The notes under the pieces were generated by a model, which saw only the letters and a program-made list of their open reading frames with translations, was not told where the DNA came from and did no database searches. Below, piece by piece: positions 54,536 to 64,000 of a stretch of 64,000 bases of DNA. A program made the translations under genes and the position numbers. The DNA comes from Persicaria tinctoria (lineage: Eukaryota; Streptophyta; Magnoliopsida; Caryophyllales; Polygonaceae), in NCBI GenBank assembly GCA_037127255.1, contig JBANSL010000004.1, positions 36,172,467-36,236,466 on the forward strand, in the 5' to 3' direction. Within the stretch, counting starts at the first letter, position 1, and each line of letters begins with the position of its first letter.

Positions 54536-54560
54536 AAATAACAAATTTCTAGTAGTATTG

Positions 54561-54842
54561 ATCCCATGAAAGAATCAATTGTCTCTGCAAGATGATGACT
54601 ATTTGTTGATACGGATTCTATGAGATTAGGGTTAAAGGCTCTACAACCTTGCATTCGTCTAATTTCTAATTGCATTGAATTGATATTGCGAATTGGCCAT
54701 AGTACTTGGGTCTCTATGCTATTATTTGTTGTATTACATTGAATGTAAGTGATTTTCCCTCTATTGATCAATCTACTAAAGACAAGTCGGCATAACTTAA
54801 GAATAACAATGAAATCATTCCAATGATCATGAACCTCAACCA
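54561..54842. other. Continuation of the remnant interrupted by CACTA
   Basis: AT-rich and LTR-like, running to the hAT transposase fragment. A 146-codon minus frame (54915-54475) crosses the CACTA boundary and has no recognised domain, so I do not call it a gene. Confidence 0.5.
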
Positions 54843-55445
54843 TTGTCAAGAATTGCAGGTGAAGCGGCTTCAAAATTGTTGCTTGCCAAGAGACCCCATA
54901 TTTTTTGGATTTCATGTGCTACTCATTCTCTCAATCTCATGCTTGAAGTCATCGGCCAGATCTCTATTTTCAAGACTTCAATTATGAAAACAAAGAGTTT
55001 TACCATCTTCATTTACTCTCATCACAAGCACTTGACATTGATGAGGAAGCGTACAACAAGAAATATAGTTCGTCTGGGTGTGACTATATTTACATCTTCT
55101 TTCTTAACATTGCAAAGTTTAAGAGAAAAGAAAGATGATTCGAAGCATAATGACCTCAAGGGAGTGGTAAGGCATGAAATTGTCAAAGACCACAAAGGGG
55201 AAAGCTGTCTGTGGTACCATTATGAAAAAGTCATTTTGGAATGGTGTAGCCATGTGTTTGAAGGTGTTTACAATTGGTTAAAGTGCGTAGGCTTGTTGAT
55301 GGAGATGTGAAGTCCATCTATGGGGTTTGTGTATGGTGAGTTGCAAAAGGAAAAAGAAATTATCAAGGAGATTTTCAAGGGTAAAGAGGAGAAGCATAAG
55401 CCTCTACTTGACATTGTGGAAGAAAAAGAAATGAAAATGCTTATA
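54843..55445 (+). pseudogene. hAT transposase fragment, relative of hAT 1
   Basis: Reads LLLAKRPHIFWISCATHSLN, FTIFIYSHHKHLTLMRKR and SSFLTLQSL. After frame changes it reads GFVYGELQKEKEIIKE. It aligns with the middle of the hAT 1 transposase (CATHSLNLML region and beyond) at roughly two-thirds identity by eye. It has frameshifts and stops, and no element ends were found around it. The left end at the acceptor-like ATTGCAG may reflect an original exon boundary. Confidence 0.5.
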
Positions 55446-55595
55446 CTAGCTTACTCTCTTTCTTTGTCAAAATATGAATTAAATTAGAATATAGAATATG
55501 TCTGTTTGAATCTAAATTACTTTCATTATCACATAAAAATAGGGAAGGGTTGTATCAATACCCACTTCACTTGATGACATACTTTTTCAATCCAT
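55446..55595. other. Short spacer
   Basis: AT-rich, nothing recognised. It ends at the ATTAC that precedes the gypsy 3' LTR. Confidence 0.5.
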
Positions 55596-55600
55596 ATTAC

Positions 55601-57322
55601 TGTTGACAGACGAAATCGAGATTGAAAATAAAATGTAAATAAAATAGAAAAACCAATTCCGTTCCCAGCAAATAATGTCCAAGACTCCCTCCCGTTGTAG
55701 AAAAAGGAAGTCAGGTTCGATCCTCGAGGAAGTTGGTCAGCGGATCTCAGGTAGCGGAAGGATCTCACGGAATGAAAACGACTCCAGGAGTACTCAACCT
55801 CGACCAAGGGTAATCGACAGGGGTCGGGCACAGTCGAATCCGAGCAAGCAAAGTCACTGGAGTTGGTCGATCTCAAGGAAACATCTCGACGTCGAGGAAA
55901 GTTGTCGATGTCGAGGAAGCCTTTTCGAAGTCGAGTTCCTGCAAAGACAAAGACGAGCAGCGATCTCGAGAGAAAACCCTAGATCGAAAGTCAATAGTCG
56001 ACTTCGACCAAGTTGGTCGACGTCGAGGAGAAAAACATAAAGTAACATTTTGCGTCGGCGAAAGAAGGCCGAAGAATTCAATGGTAGTTTTGAAATGTGG
56101 ACAGAAAATAACCAATTTCGCAGATTTTAGATTTCAAACAATTAAACGAAAACTTCCACGATCGGGGTTTGCGACGACAATAACCATGAATGCAGAATCA
56201 CAAATCACAAAAGATGGCAACTTTATCGATAAAGAACTACGCTTTCACCAAATCCGACAAGTTGGAATATAAACATTTGGATGGATAATCCTAATTGTGT
56301 CTATTTCTTTTCTTAATTAGAATTTATAATCTTTCGAATAGAAACCTTAATTACTACCCAAGTTTCACAACATGAGTTCTTTAATTTCTCAATCAAAGAT
56401 GAAGCACAAGGAATAGAATGAATAAGATAAAGTACATTTTCTTGCAATTCGCTAATCCACCAACATGGCTATCGTCGGGCTCACTCCAACCCTAGAAGTA
56501 GGTGGACTACTCACGCCTCATCATAGCAATCGACATCATTAATGTAAAAGAAACTTACATTAACAATATTCAAAGTCTTTACAATCCCGACACTCACACT
56601 TTCGTAGAATGCCAAAACCCTAAAACCTTCGAACTCCTAAACTATGTGTGGAACTACTTCTCTAGAATTGAATGAATGAAAAACTATCCCCATGGGCTTT
56701 ATTTATAGGCTTTAATCTTTGTTAGTCAAGGCAAGTAAAATAGAACATTAATATAAAAGGTAAATATCTAAATATCTTCAAGTGGAGAATAATCTTCTTT
56801 CTATGGATAGATCTTGATAGAAATCAGCTAGAATTAGTCTTCCTTCGTGCCCAAGTGATCAACTCGTCCTCGGATTGGCCCAATGGACTCACGGCCCAAG
56901 AATAATCTGGTCGGCATCGAGTAACTTTGTCGATCTCGTCTTCTACTCGTCATCTCGAGCAGCTTCTCTCTTCTCGAACTCGGGAAAGGTTTTGATTTGG
57001 TCGATGTCGAGTAAGTTGCTCGACATCGAGTAGAGTCGAGCTCGAGTTCTCTTCATATTCTGTCCTTGACCATTTTTGCTCCCATTTGTAGTCGATGTCG
57101 AGAAAGTTCCTCGAAATCGAGTAAATTTCACCTCTCGTCTTGGTTTCGTCCCGGAATGGCTCCAAATCCTGCAAAATTCAACCAAAACTCGTGTAGACCT
57201 CTATTTCTGACAAATAAGCATATACTACACAAATTTATCATATTCCCAGCCCGAAATATGCAAAGTACTTAGAATAAGGAGCTAAAATGTGCATAAAAAT
57301 ACGGTTACTTTAGTGGACATCA
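55601..57322 (-). repeat. 3' LTR of the minus-strand Athila-like gypsy element
   Basis: On the minus strand it runs from TGATGTCCACTAAAGTAACC (57322) to CTGTCAACA (55601). It is bordered on the left by ATTAC (55596-55600), the likely TSD; the second copy would lie outside the window. The polypurine tract TACGGGGTGATT directly precedes it. It shares the start, the CTACTCACG block (56508) and the TCGAGGATCGA end region with solo LTRs A and B. Arrays of TCGACGTCGAGGA-like motifs occur at 55860-56040 and 56930-57125. Confidence 0.5.
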
Positions 57323-58619
57323 AATCACCCCGTACTTAAGCTTACTTGTCCCCAATCAATAACTTGAATGATCATTCAGGGGAAACCCGCAAAAACTCTT
57401 AAGATAATGCAAAAACTCCCAACACTCAATTGCCATCCTTAAAACGGTACTTGGTGCCTACAAATCTGTGTCTGTGAATGAAAAGCAATTTCTGCACACA
57501 AAAGGAGGTTATACAAAACGATTTTATGTGACAATGCAACAATAATCAAGAGGATTTTATTTAAGCGCAAAAAGGAGTAGATAGGTAAAAGGCTAAAGGT
57601 AGGCAATTTTTGGCCATGTGGTGTTAAATCCGAGGAAATGGATTTTTTCCAAACTTTCTTTACCACATTCCTTCTTCATAAGAATCCTCACCTTCCCTAA
57701 TGCTTTTATCAATAATAATGGTTTTACCTCTCTAACCTCAGCACTGCCTTCTCGCGAGCCACAAACATGGGTGTCATGAATGGTCCCGGATACTTAGTGT
57801 TTTGGACTCCTCACATGTGTGTCCCATCTCACCGAACTATTATCTCAGCGAGCGGGTCGATCTACCTTTATCTCCTGAGTTGATCGGATTTTTTCTCACT
57901 CATTAAATTTTCCATAAATTTGAATTTTTCTTGCCAAACTCCAATAATGGCATAACAACACAACAAACCATATAATGTCTCCATAAAATGATTTCCATTT
58001 TCAACAAAATCACCGGATAGGGTATAAGGTAAAAAATGGGCAATATAAGGCATATGTGGAGCAATAATGATATAAAGGCAAATAAGGTTCATAATATGGC
58101 TTTTGTGATGCAATTGGGTAAAGGTATGGCTAGGAATAAGAAAATGAGCATATATGGAAAACTAAAATCCTTCATCATCTTATTGTGCAAAATGCCAAAA
58201 GCAACATCAATTTACCTCACTTTTGTGGTTTTACCAAAAAAAATCGCACGTCATTGGGACTTCCCTTTTCTAGGCAATCTTGTGCAGTATTTCTAACGAA
58301 TCCATCTTTGCATCGTCGAGTGTTGCTTTGGCTTCCATGACTCTTTTCTTTGAGCTTCTTAAAATGCTTTGAATAATATAAGATAAAACATGCAATACCA
58401 TATTCAAAATGATGCAATCTAAACCCATAAGTAAGTTGTGCCATGTCCTAAATAATTCAATAAAATCCATGCATAATTTAAAAATGCAGAATTTAAAATT
58501 ACAGTCCGAAGTTGTCCAAAGAAGTAAATGTCATGAATATAGTTTACCCCACCCATACTTAAAACTGACAGTGTCCTCACTGTCATCAATAAAAGCCTAA
58601 AGGAAGAGGTAAACTTACA
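57323..58619 (-). other. Gypsy 3' untranslated region with PPT
   Basis: PPT GTACGGGGTGATT ends at 57323 on the minus strand, with GATTGGGGACAAGTAAGC before it. A second GAGGACACTGTCAG...AAGTATGGGTGGGG site is at about 58548-58582. Long 3' regions with such repeated purine tracts are usual in Athila-type elements. No coding sequence is supported here. Confidence 0.5.
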
Positions 58620-59160
58620 GAGCATGATCACTGGTGGGGTGAAAACTGGGACCAACCACCAGGGGTATAGTAGGGGAATCTGACCGGGTAATCAGGAGCT
58701 CCTCCCTGAGAAGAGCTACCAGACTGCTGATGTGAGGATCCCCCAAGGCCAAAAGTACTCCCCTGCTGGTGGAACTGGGACGAGCGCCCCCAAAGACGAT
58801 CATCTATCATGTCGAAGCGATCCCTGACCATGGCATAGTGGTCCATGGAAGCTGAGTAGAACTGCTCCTAGTGGCGGTCGATGGTCTCCTGGCCTGGGGT
58901 CAAGGTGGTCAACCACTCAAAGATGGTCTCCTGGTTCAGCTGCAGCTGGTGCAACTGAGTAGCCACGTCGTCCGGATGTCCCCCAGCATGGTGAGCCTGC
59001 TGGGTATGGTGAGAGGGTATCCGTTTCTGCGAATGGTAGGAGTGGTGTGAGGCCTGTAGGCCATTGGCTCCATCGTCGTCGTCGTCACTGTCGTCATCAC
59101 CATCCTCTGAGCTGGCTGGGGGTCCACCGCCATAGGAGCAGAATCACGGTGGTCATATAG
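58620..59160 (-). pseudogene. C-terminal part of the Athila-type extra ORF, with one stop
   Basis: The minus-strand frame reads an acidic run (DDDSDDDDDGANG), then QLHQLQLNQETIFEWLTTL, a TAG stop (58869-58871), DHYAMVRDRFDMIDDRLWG and a Gln/Ser-rich tail (SSHQQSGSSSQGG). It ends with a stop at 58620. The position between pol and the 3' LTR, and the coiled helical plus low-complexity layout, match the extra (env-like or plant-transposon-protein) ORF of Athila-type elements. The function in the family is unknown. The upstream part is lost in the GC-rich region at about 59.2 kb. Confidence 0.5.
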
Positions 59161-59169
59161 CTCAGGGTG

Positions 59170-61058
59170 GTCGCGTAAGGTTAACCTAGGCAATGGCGCA
59201 CTGCGAAAGCGCGGATGAAAAAGGCGCGCCGGCAGCTGCGCACAACGAATGCGCGGATGGACAGGCAGATGCGCACAGCGAGTGCGTCGATGGACAATCA
59301 AACCCGCCATCGCCGTCCTCCTCTCCTCTCCTAATTACTTCCGTGAACAGCCCCTGACCACCATCACCGCACCTTGTTATCCATCCAAGCACCACCGTCG
59401 GCGAACTGAGTCTGATCCGACCACTGTTGCCTCCGATCGAGCCCATTACCGCAGACCATCGCCCTTTCCCGGAGAACGCAACCTCGTCGGAAGCGCACCG
59501 CGAACAGCCAACCGCACGAGCCCAGTCGCTTGCCTCCACCTGCGACCACCACCGCGCCGTCTCAGCTGAGCCGCCGCCCCGATCTTCGCCGTCTCTGGTA
59601 GCCCATCGAAGTCGAAGGAGGAGCCACACCAATCGAGTTCCGTCGTTCCTCCCTGTGCGTGATTTCAAAGAGAAAGAAGATAGAGGTTTTGATTTCTTTT
59701 GAAGAAATTACAGAAAGGATCCCGCTTTCCGAGGAATTCATATTGGTATAGATTTTTAACTTTATAGAATTAATTCAATATCAAATTGAGTTAAGTAAAG
59801 TTAATTTTATAAAATATCAATATTAATATTCCTTTTCTCATTAGATTCAATAGGGTGCTAAAATCTCATCTTGTTGTCGTCAACAAGTCCTCGAATGTTA
59901 AGACAAGTGATTTCGTTCAAACGCTCTTTGCGTGTTTCGTGATTCTTTTGATGTGCCTTTTAAATGCTTTCGTGTCGAATGCGGCCTTGTGACCAATTTC
60001 CTTGCCAATTTCGATAAATTGCATACCCGTTTGCTTGATGTAATTTATCTTTTTATTCATAAATTGGCTTGAGTTAAAGTAATGGACAATTATTAAATTA
60101 ATTATAGTAATATGCGTATTAAATATGATTGTTTGTTTATAACACGAGATAAGTGAAAGTTGCCTATTTTCTTCTTCCTAAATTGCATGATATGCTGCTT
60201 GTTTCTTTCATGCAAACTAGTGGCATGTGATAAGTTAAGATAGGCACCATGTGATGCTTATTAAGTTAAAATGCGCACCACGTGATGCGAGTGGCTATAT
60301 GCCTTTGCAAGTTCTGCAGTAAACTGACTTGCAGGTTGTGGTTCGTTACGCCACCGCCTTACAAGGTTTTATGAAACACCATCTCGGAATGCATTCTCTG
60401 CGGGATGGTAAAACAACGATCTGATGTAGGTTGTGGTCCTTGTTAAAGGCCCGACCGGTACCACGTATTATTACTGTTATTATTATTGTGATTATTATCG
60501 ATTGTTAAATAGGAGATCATTTCAGTTATTATACTCATCTGTCTTGGGTATAATTCCATTTCTTATCTTATAATCGATCATCATGATCATCCGAGTCATG
60601 TGTGAATTTCTATCTTTTTATCCAGTTTTCACTTAAATATTCGTATCTTTCCCTTAACCTATGACATATCGTTTTATGGTCATTGTAAGGTTAAAGTCTG
60701 AACATTTTCCCTATCATTTGCTAGTCTTAAATGTACTAACCATCCTATTTATTGGATGGCTGGTGTCCTTCGTACTCATGAAACACCAGACCATATTCCA
60801 CAGGTCTAGTGCAAGCAGCGGAGCAGGAGATAGTTGAAGAGCAGGCTATCATTTATGTACTTTTACACTATAAGTTTTTGAATCTTTAAAGCTTCCGCAA
60901 TGCTACCTTGGTTTTAGCTATTTTTGGGGTTTATTACTACTTAATGAGCTTGACACTTTAGCTTTATTGTTAGGATTGGATATTTTATACTTTGATATTT
61001 AAATTACTTCTGCATTAATTTATTCAACTGCTTAAGTACCGTCTTGTTTATGAGAGAA
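59170..61058 (+). mobile_element. Probable nested LTR fragment with orphan primer-binding site
   Basis: A GC-rich, CT-rich block (59190-59660) is followed by AT-rich sequence. It ends at ATGATATCAGAGCGG (61058-61072), which differs by one base from the tRNA-Met-type primer site TGGTATCAGAGC. This is the arrangement LTR - PBS in plus orientation, but no matching second LTR, 5' boundary or TSD was found. Several long open frames in the GC-rich block overlap on both strands and are not convincing. Confidence 0.5.
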
Positions 61059-61070
61059 TGATATCAGAGC
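61059..61070 (+). promoter_or_regulatory. Orphan primer-binding site
   Basis: TGATATCAGAGC, one mismatch from the consensus initiator tRNA-Met primer site, is followed by GGAAAAGTC. There is no retrotransposon coding region downstream. Confidence 0.5.
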
Positions 61071-61182
61071 GGAAAAGTCAAACGGTCCGACTCTCGATTC
61101 TGGGGCTAGGTAAAAAGAGAATGAGACGCTAGACCCGTTTTCGAAGTGTCAACTAGAGGCGAAAGACGACCCTAGTTGAGGT

Positions 61183-61710
61183 CATTTTATTAGAATCCCG
61201 ATCTGGATCTTTAGAATCTTAAGATCCTACGATCCTGCCTAGGGGCCCGATCCGGATCTATGCATAGGATCTTTTTTGTGTAGGATCTACAATGAGATCT
61301 TTAGAATCTTAATGGATCGATAAGATCTTACGATCCCAAACGATCCTAAAGATCCTATTTTTATTAACAATATGTATTTTTTAAACATTTGTTTTGTTTC
61401 CTTGGTTGATTTTAGGGTGTTTAAATGTACACATCCATGTAAGGAACGTGAAAAATAGCTTAGAGACAATTGTTTTCGAGTCTTTTAACCAATATGACAA
61501 TGTCTAAGGTCGTAAATGTAGATTTTTATGTCTTAAAATCAAAATATATTGTTTAACTAACATTTTTTTTCCCTCATTCTAGAACTTTAAAGTAAGGAAC
61601 TTTGTTATATATATTTTTATTTTATTATTTAATTATATTTCGAGGATCTTACGATCTGATCCACGGACCTATTGTGATTCGATCCTAGAATCCCGATCCT
61701 AATAACCTTG
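61183..61710. mobile_element. hAT-type MITE rich in GGATC motifs, 528 bp
   Basis: The left end CATTTTATTAGAATCCC and the right end, read inward, CAAGGTTATTAGGATCGGG are flanked by a perfect 8-base TSD GTTGAGGT (61175-61182 and 61711-61718). GGATC/GATCC/GATCTTA motifs crowd both sides (61195-61355 and 61640-61700). It has no coding capacity. The 8-base TSD and CAAGGTT end fit hAT. Confidence 0.5.
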
Positions 61711-61758
61711 GTTGAGGTAAAGATAAATATATCTGGGTAAGGAAAAAATAAATATATT

Positions 61759-61900
<142 letters not shown>

Positions 61901-62180
61901 GAATTTTTTTTATAAAAAAAAGCGCGACCGCACATTGCTCGCGTACCGTGTAAAACGCGAAAAAATGACCGTGCAAATAACAACCCCCGTAAAAATCAGA
62001 ACATAAAAATTACAGTAATAATTTTCCCAAATATAACCGTTAGAACAACCCTCAATCATCGATTTCAATTTCCCGCGCAAACTTCAAATCCTAAACATTC
62101 AAATCTCAACTCAATATCAAATCTCTACCTATGTTCTCAACAATACATATAGATCTGGAAAATAAAGAGCATAGGGAGAT
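61901..62180. other. Spacer
   Basis: A-rich and CG-containing sequence (GCGCGACCGCACATTGC near 61921), then AT-rich. Nothing is recognised. Confidence 0.5.
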
Positions 62181-62700
62181 AAATCATACCAGAAGAGTTG
62201 CAAAAGTGGGATGAGATTCGAAAATATAGAAAATAGAGGGAAGTGTTCTCGGTTTTTTCAAGAAAGTAACAGGGGAAGGGGTCGGCTTTGAAATTGTCAG
62301 GGCTCGGGGAGAGAGGACTGGTGGCGGCAAGGTGGTTCCAGTGCTCGGAGTGGGTGGATCCGGGGTCGAGGAAGCCGGATCTGGAGAAGGGGTGCCGGAT
62401 CTGGGAGGTGAGGGACTCGACGAAGGTTCTGGGCGACAGCGGGTTGAGCGAGAGCGAAGGCGGTGAAGGCGAGAGAGCACGCTGGTGGTGCGTGGGGGCT
62501 GGATCCGGTCAAAGGGCGGGGGTGCGGCGTCCGTCGATTGGCCGGCGGTGGTTCTTCAGGGCGAGCGAGGGCACGAGGAGCGAGAGGAAGGAGAAAGCGA
62601 CGGGGGTTCTGCAAGGGTTTGTCGAGGTCGAGAAGATGGGGAAGGAGGGTTCCAGGTCGGGGGGGTTAAATATGAAAGAAAAATAAAGTTAAAAACTGAA
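62181..62700 (-). other. GC-rich, minus-strand CT-rich leader-like block
   Basis: Overlapping open frames on both strands come from composition. On the minus strand the block is CT-rich and is followed by a donor-like CTTCTG/GTATGATT near 62190, resembling leader regions in other LTRs of this window (8640-9055, 43080-43460, 59190-59660). I infer retroelement leader sequence, not a gene. Confidence 0.5.
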
Positions 62701-63145
62701 ATAAAATCTGGAAACTTATGTAAAAAAATTTTTATTTTTGATTTTTTATTTTTTATTTTTTTTTTTAAAAAGGAAAAACGTACCTGATGCTTTGCTCGAC
62801 GTCGAGTACCCCCCTACTTGTTGAGGTTGGTCGATGTAAGAAAATTCCTCCACATAATCTCGAATAGATTAACTCGACCCGGAGTGAACTACAACTACCC
62901 ATGAATGTAGTCGACGTCGACCAAGCGTGGTCGATGTCGAGTAGACCGTTAATTCCGTGTGATTGCCTGCATCTACCAACGAGAAGAGATTATGCACAAA
63001 CTTCAAGAAAATAAAATTAAAGAAGAAAGAATAGGAAAAGCGGGTTGCCTCCCGTAAGCGCTAAGGTTCAAGTCGTTAGCTCGACCTACTTCCCTGTTTA
63101 GGCTATGACTAACGCCAGGGTGGCGCGAATTTCTTTCTCTGGGTC
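62701..63145 (-). other. Gypsy spacer downstream of pol
   Basis: It contains CGACGTCGA motifs like those in the LTRs (62795-62945). On the minus strand it contains GCTTACGGGAGGCAACCCGC just after the pol stop, a phrase typical of Athila-type spacers. It is non-coding. Confidence 0.5.
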
Positions 63146-64000
63146 TTATTTGTCATAGTACTTCTTGACCCTGTGCCCAATTACCTTAAAGGTGGTTCCA
63201 TCAGTGCCAAGTAACTCCACTGCTCCATGGGGGTATATGTGGTGAACCACGAAGGGGCCACTCCATCTTGTCCTGAGCTTCCCTGGGAACAAACGGAGTC
63301 TAGAATTATATAAAAGCACTTTGTCACATACCTCATATGTCTTTGGCACCAATTTCTTGTCGTGCAATCTCTTGGTGTGCTCCTTGTAGATTTCGGCATT
63401 CTCATATGCATTCAGTCTCAACTCCTCTAACTCTTGCAAGTCAATAAAGCGTTTCTTACCTGCCTCGTCGAGATCCATGTTGAGCTCCTTGAGAGCCCAC
63501 ATCCCCTTATGCTCCAGTTCGACAGGCAAATCGCAAGACTTGCCATAAAGCAGGTTGTAAGGAGTTGTTCGCAGTGGTGTTTTATAGGTTGTTCGGTAGG
63601 CCCAGAGCGCATCATCAAGCTTAGATAACCAATCCTTCCTTGAGCAGGAGACTGTCTTCTCCAAGATGGATTTGATTTGGTGATTAGAGACCTCCACTTG
63701 GCCACTAGTTTGGGGATGATAAGGTGTTGCCACCTTGTGCGTCACCCCATACTTAGCCAAAAGAGCATCAAACCCTCTCTCAATGAAATGTGAGCCACCG
63801 TCTGAAATAAGAACTCTATGAACACCAAAGCGAGGAAATATGTTAGGTTCAACAAACATTGAAACTACCTTTGCGTCGTTGGTCCTAGTTGCAACAGCCT
63901 CAACCCATTTAGAGACATAGTCGACCGCCACAAGGATGTATTTGTAAGGGTCTGAAGCAGGGAATGGTCCTATAAAGTCAATGCCCCAGACATCAAAAAG
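63146..64000 (-). CDS. Ty3/gypsy (Athila-like) pol, integrase part, continues beyond the right edge
   Basis: This frame is open from the right edge to TAA at 63146. The integrase core residues are visible: [10 protein letters not shown] (first Asp, near 63985), ISDGGSHF (second Asp) and [12 protein letters not shown] (Glu). Further along are [11 protein letters not shown] and the Athila-type signature [17 protein letters not shown]. Then come [54 protein letters not shown] and VKKYYDK-stop. Integrase joins the cDNA to host DNA. No chromodomain follows, as usual for this lineage. No stop or shift is seen in these 285 codons, so this is the best-preserved retroelement frame in the window. RT, RNase H and gag would lie to the right. 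Confidence 0.5.
   Translation of the reverse strand, partial: LFDVWGIDFIGPFPASDPYKYILVAVDYVSKWVEAVATRTNDAKVVSMFVEPNIFPRFGVHRVLISDGGSHFIERGFDALLAKYGVTHKVATPYHPQTSGQVEVSNHQIKSILEKTVSCSRKDWLSKLDDALWAYRTTYKTPLRTTPYNLLYGKSCDLPVELEHKGMWALKELNMDLDEAGKKRFIDLQELEELRLNAYENAEIYKEHTKRLHDKKLVPKTYEVCDKVLLYNSRLRLFPGKLRTRWSGPFVVHHIYPHGAVELLGTDGTTFKVIGHRVKKYYDK

Larger units (their letters stand above)
50298..54557. mobile_element. CACTA-like element carrying host gene fragments
   Basis: The left end CACTACTAGAATTCTG and the right end, read inward, TACTACTAGAAATTTG are flanked by TTG (50295-50297 and 54558-54560), a 3-base TSD as expected for CACTA. Subterminal repeats ACATCGG/CCGATGT fill 50325-50440 and 54235-54535. 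There is no transposase. The interior has gene-like organisation: a CT-rich leader with donor-like CAG/GTAATG (about 50930), several AG-ended pyrimidine tracts with short coding-like exons, and one exon recognisably from RPT6 at 53812. This fits a non-autonomous CACTA with transduplicated exons. The last base of the right end is mutated (G to A), which may impair mobility. Confidence 0.5.

Noticed and set aside
54475..54915. 146-codon minus frame
   Set aside because: It crosses the CACTA boundary and part of the terminal hairpin, so it cannot be an ancestral gene.
59186..59702. Long frames on both strands at 59.2-59.7 kb
   Set aside because: GC-rich LTR-like sequence with mutually overlapping frames and no recognised protein.
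62184..62787. Frames of 98-132 codons on both strands
   Set aside because: Same GC-rich leader-type composition as other LTR blocks. No motif.

Overview
The window is nuclear DNA from a flowering plant. The evidence is one spliced host gene with plant-type GT-AG introns and plant-specific protein similarity, embedded in typical angiosperm transposable elements (Ty1/copia, Ty3/gypsy of Athila type, LINE, hAT, CACTA, PIF/Harbinger-like MITEs and a tRNA-derived SINE). The species cannot be named from the sequence. Most open reading frames in the window are chance or transposon-derived.

The only clear host gene is at the left edge (about 1-3.8 kb, minus strand). It is a CGR2/CGR3-like Golgi methyltransferase, of the type that methylesterifies pectin, in at least five exons including two micro-exons of 40 and 30 bases. 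Its 3' end lies outside the window. A W-box-rich foldback element (4.0-4.8 kb) sits about 190 bases upstream of its TATA box, followed by a SINE with a perfect 16-base target duplication and a PIF-like MITE.

From 7.8 kb onward the DNA is nested transposons, most of which can be bounded by target-site duplications (TSDs). An 8.5-kb hAT element (7770-16262) carries a broken transposase and a gag-less copia element (8449-12756). A LINE (about 17.6-35.2 kb) is split by three LTR insertions: solo LTR A (18428-20621), a multi-layer nest (21814-30184) and solo LTR Z (31630-34728). The middle nest is LTR X, containing non-autonomous gypsy element Y, containing solo LTR B. A second hAT (35715-39271) carries a TAA-flanked element with a possible spliced cargo.

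From 39.3 to 41.2 kb lie duplicated gag remnants flanking a CACTA end. From 41.5 to 49.8 kb lies a head-to-tail array of 1.95-kb units, one interrupted by a solo LTR. A CACTA element (50298-54557) contains an exon resembling the proteasome ATPase RPT6, a tRNA-like sequence and a 300-base terminal hairpin. From 55601 to the right edge is a minus-strand Athila-like gypsy element with an open integrase frame and its 3' LTR. Solo LTRs A and B belong to the same LTR family. This gypsy is interrupted by an unresolved 59.2-62.7 kb region with an orphan primer-binding site, a GGATC-rich hAT MITE and a long AT repeat between palindromic arms.

No CRISPR array, operon, rRNA or convincing functional tRNA is present. 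The parts most worth follow-up are the gene-fragment-carrying CACTA, the 1.95-kb tandem array, the palindromic motif arrays inside two unrelated LTR families, and the W-box-rich element beside the host promoter.
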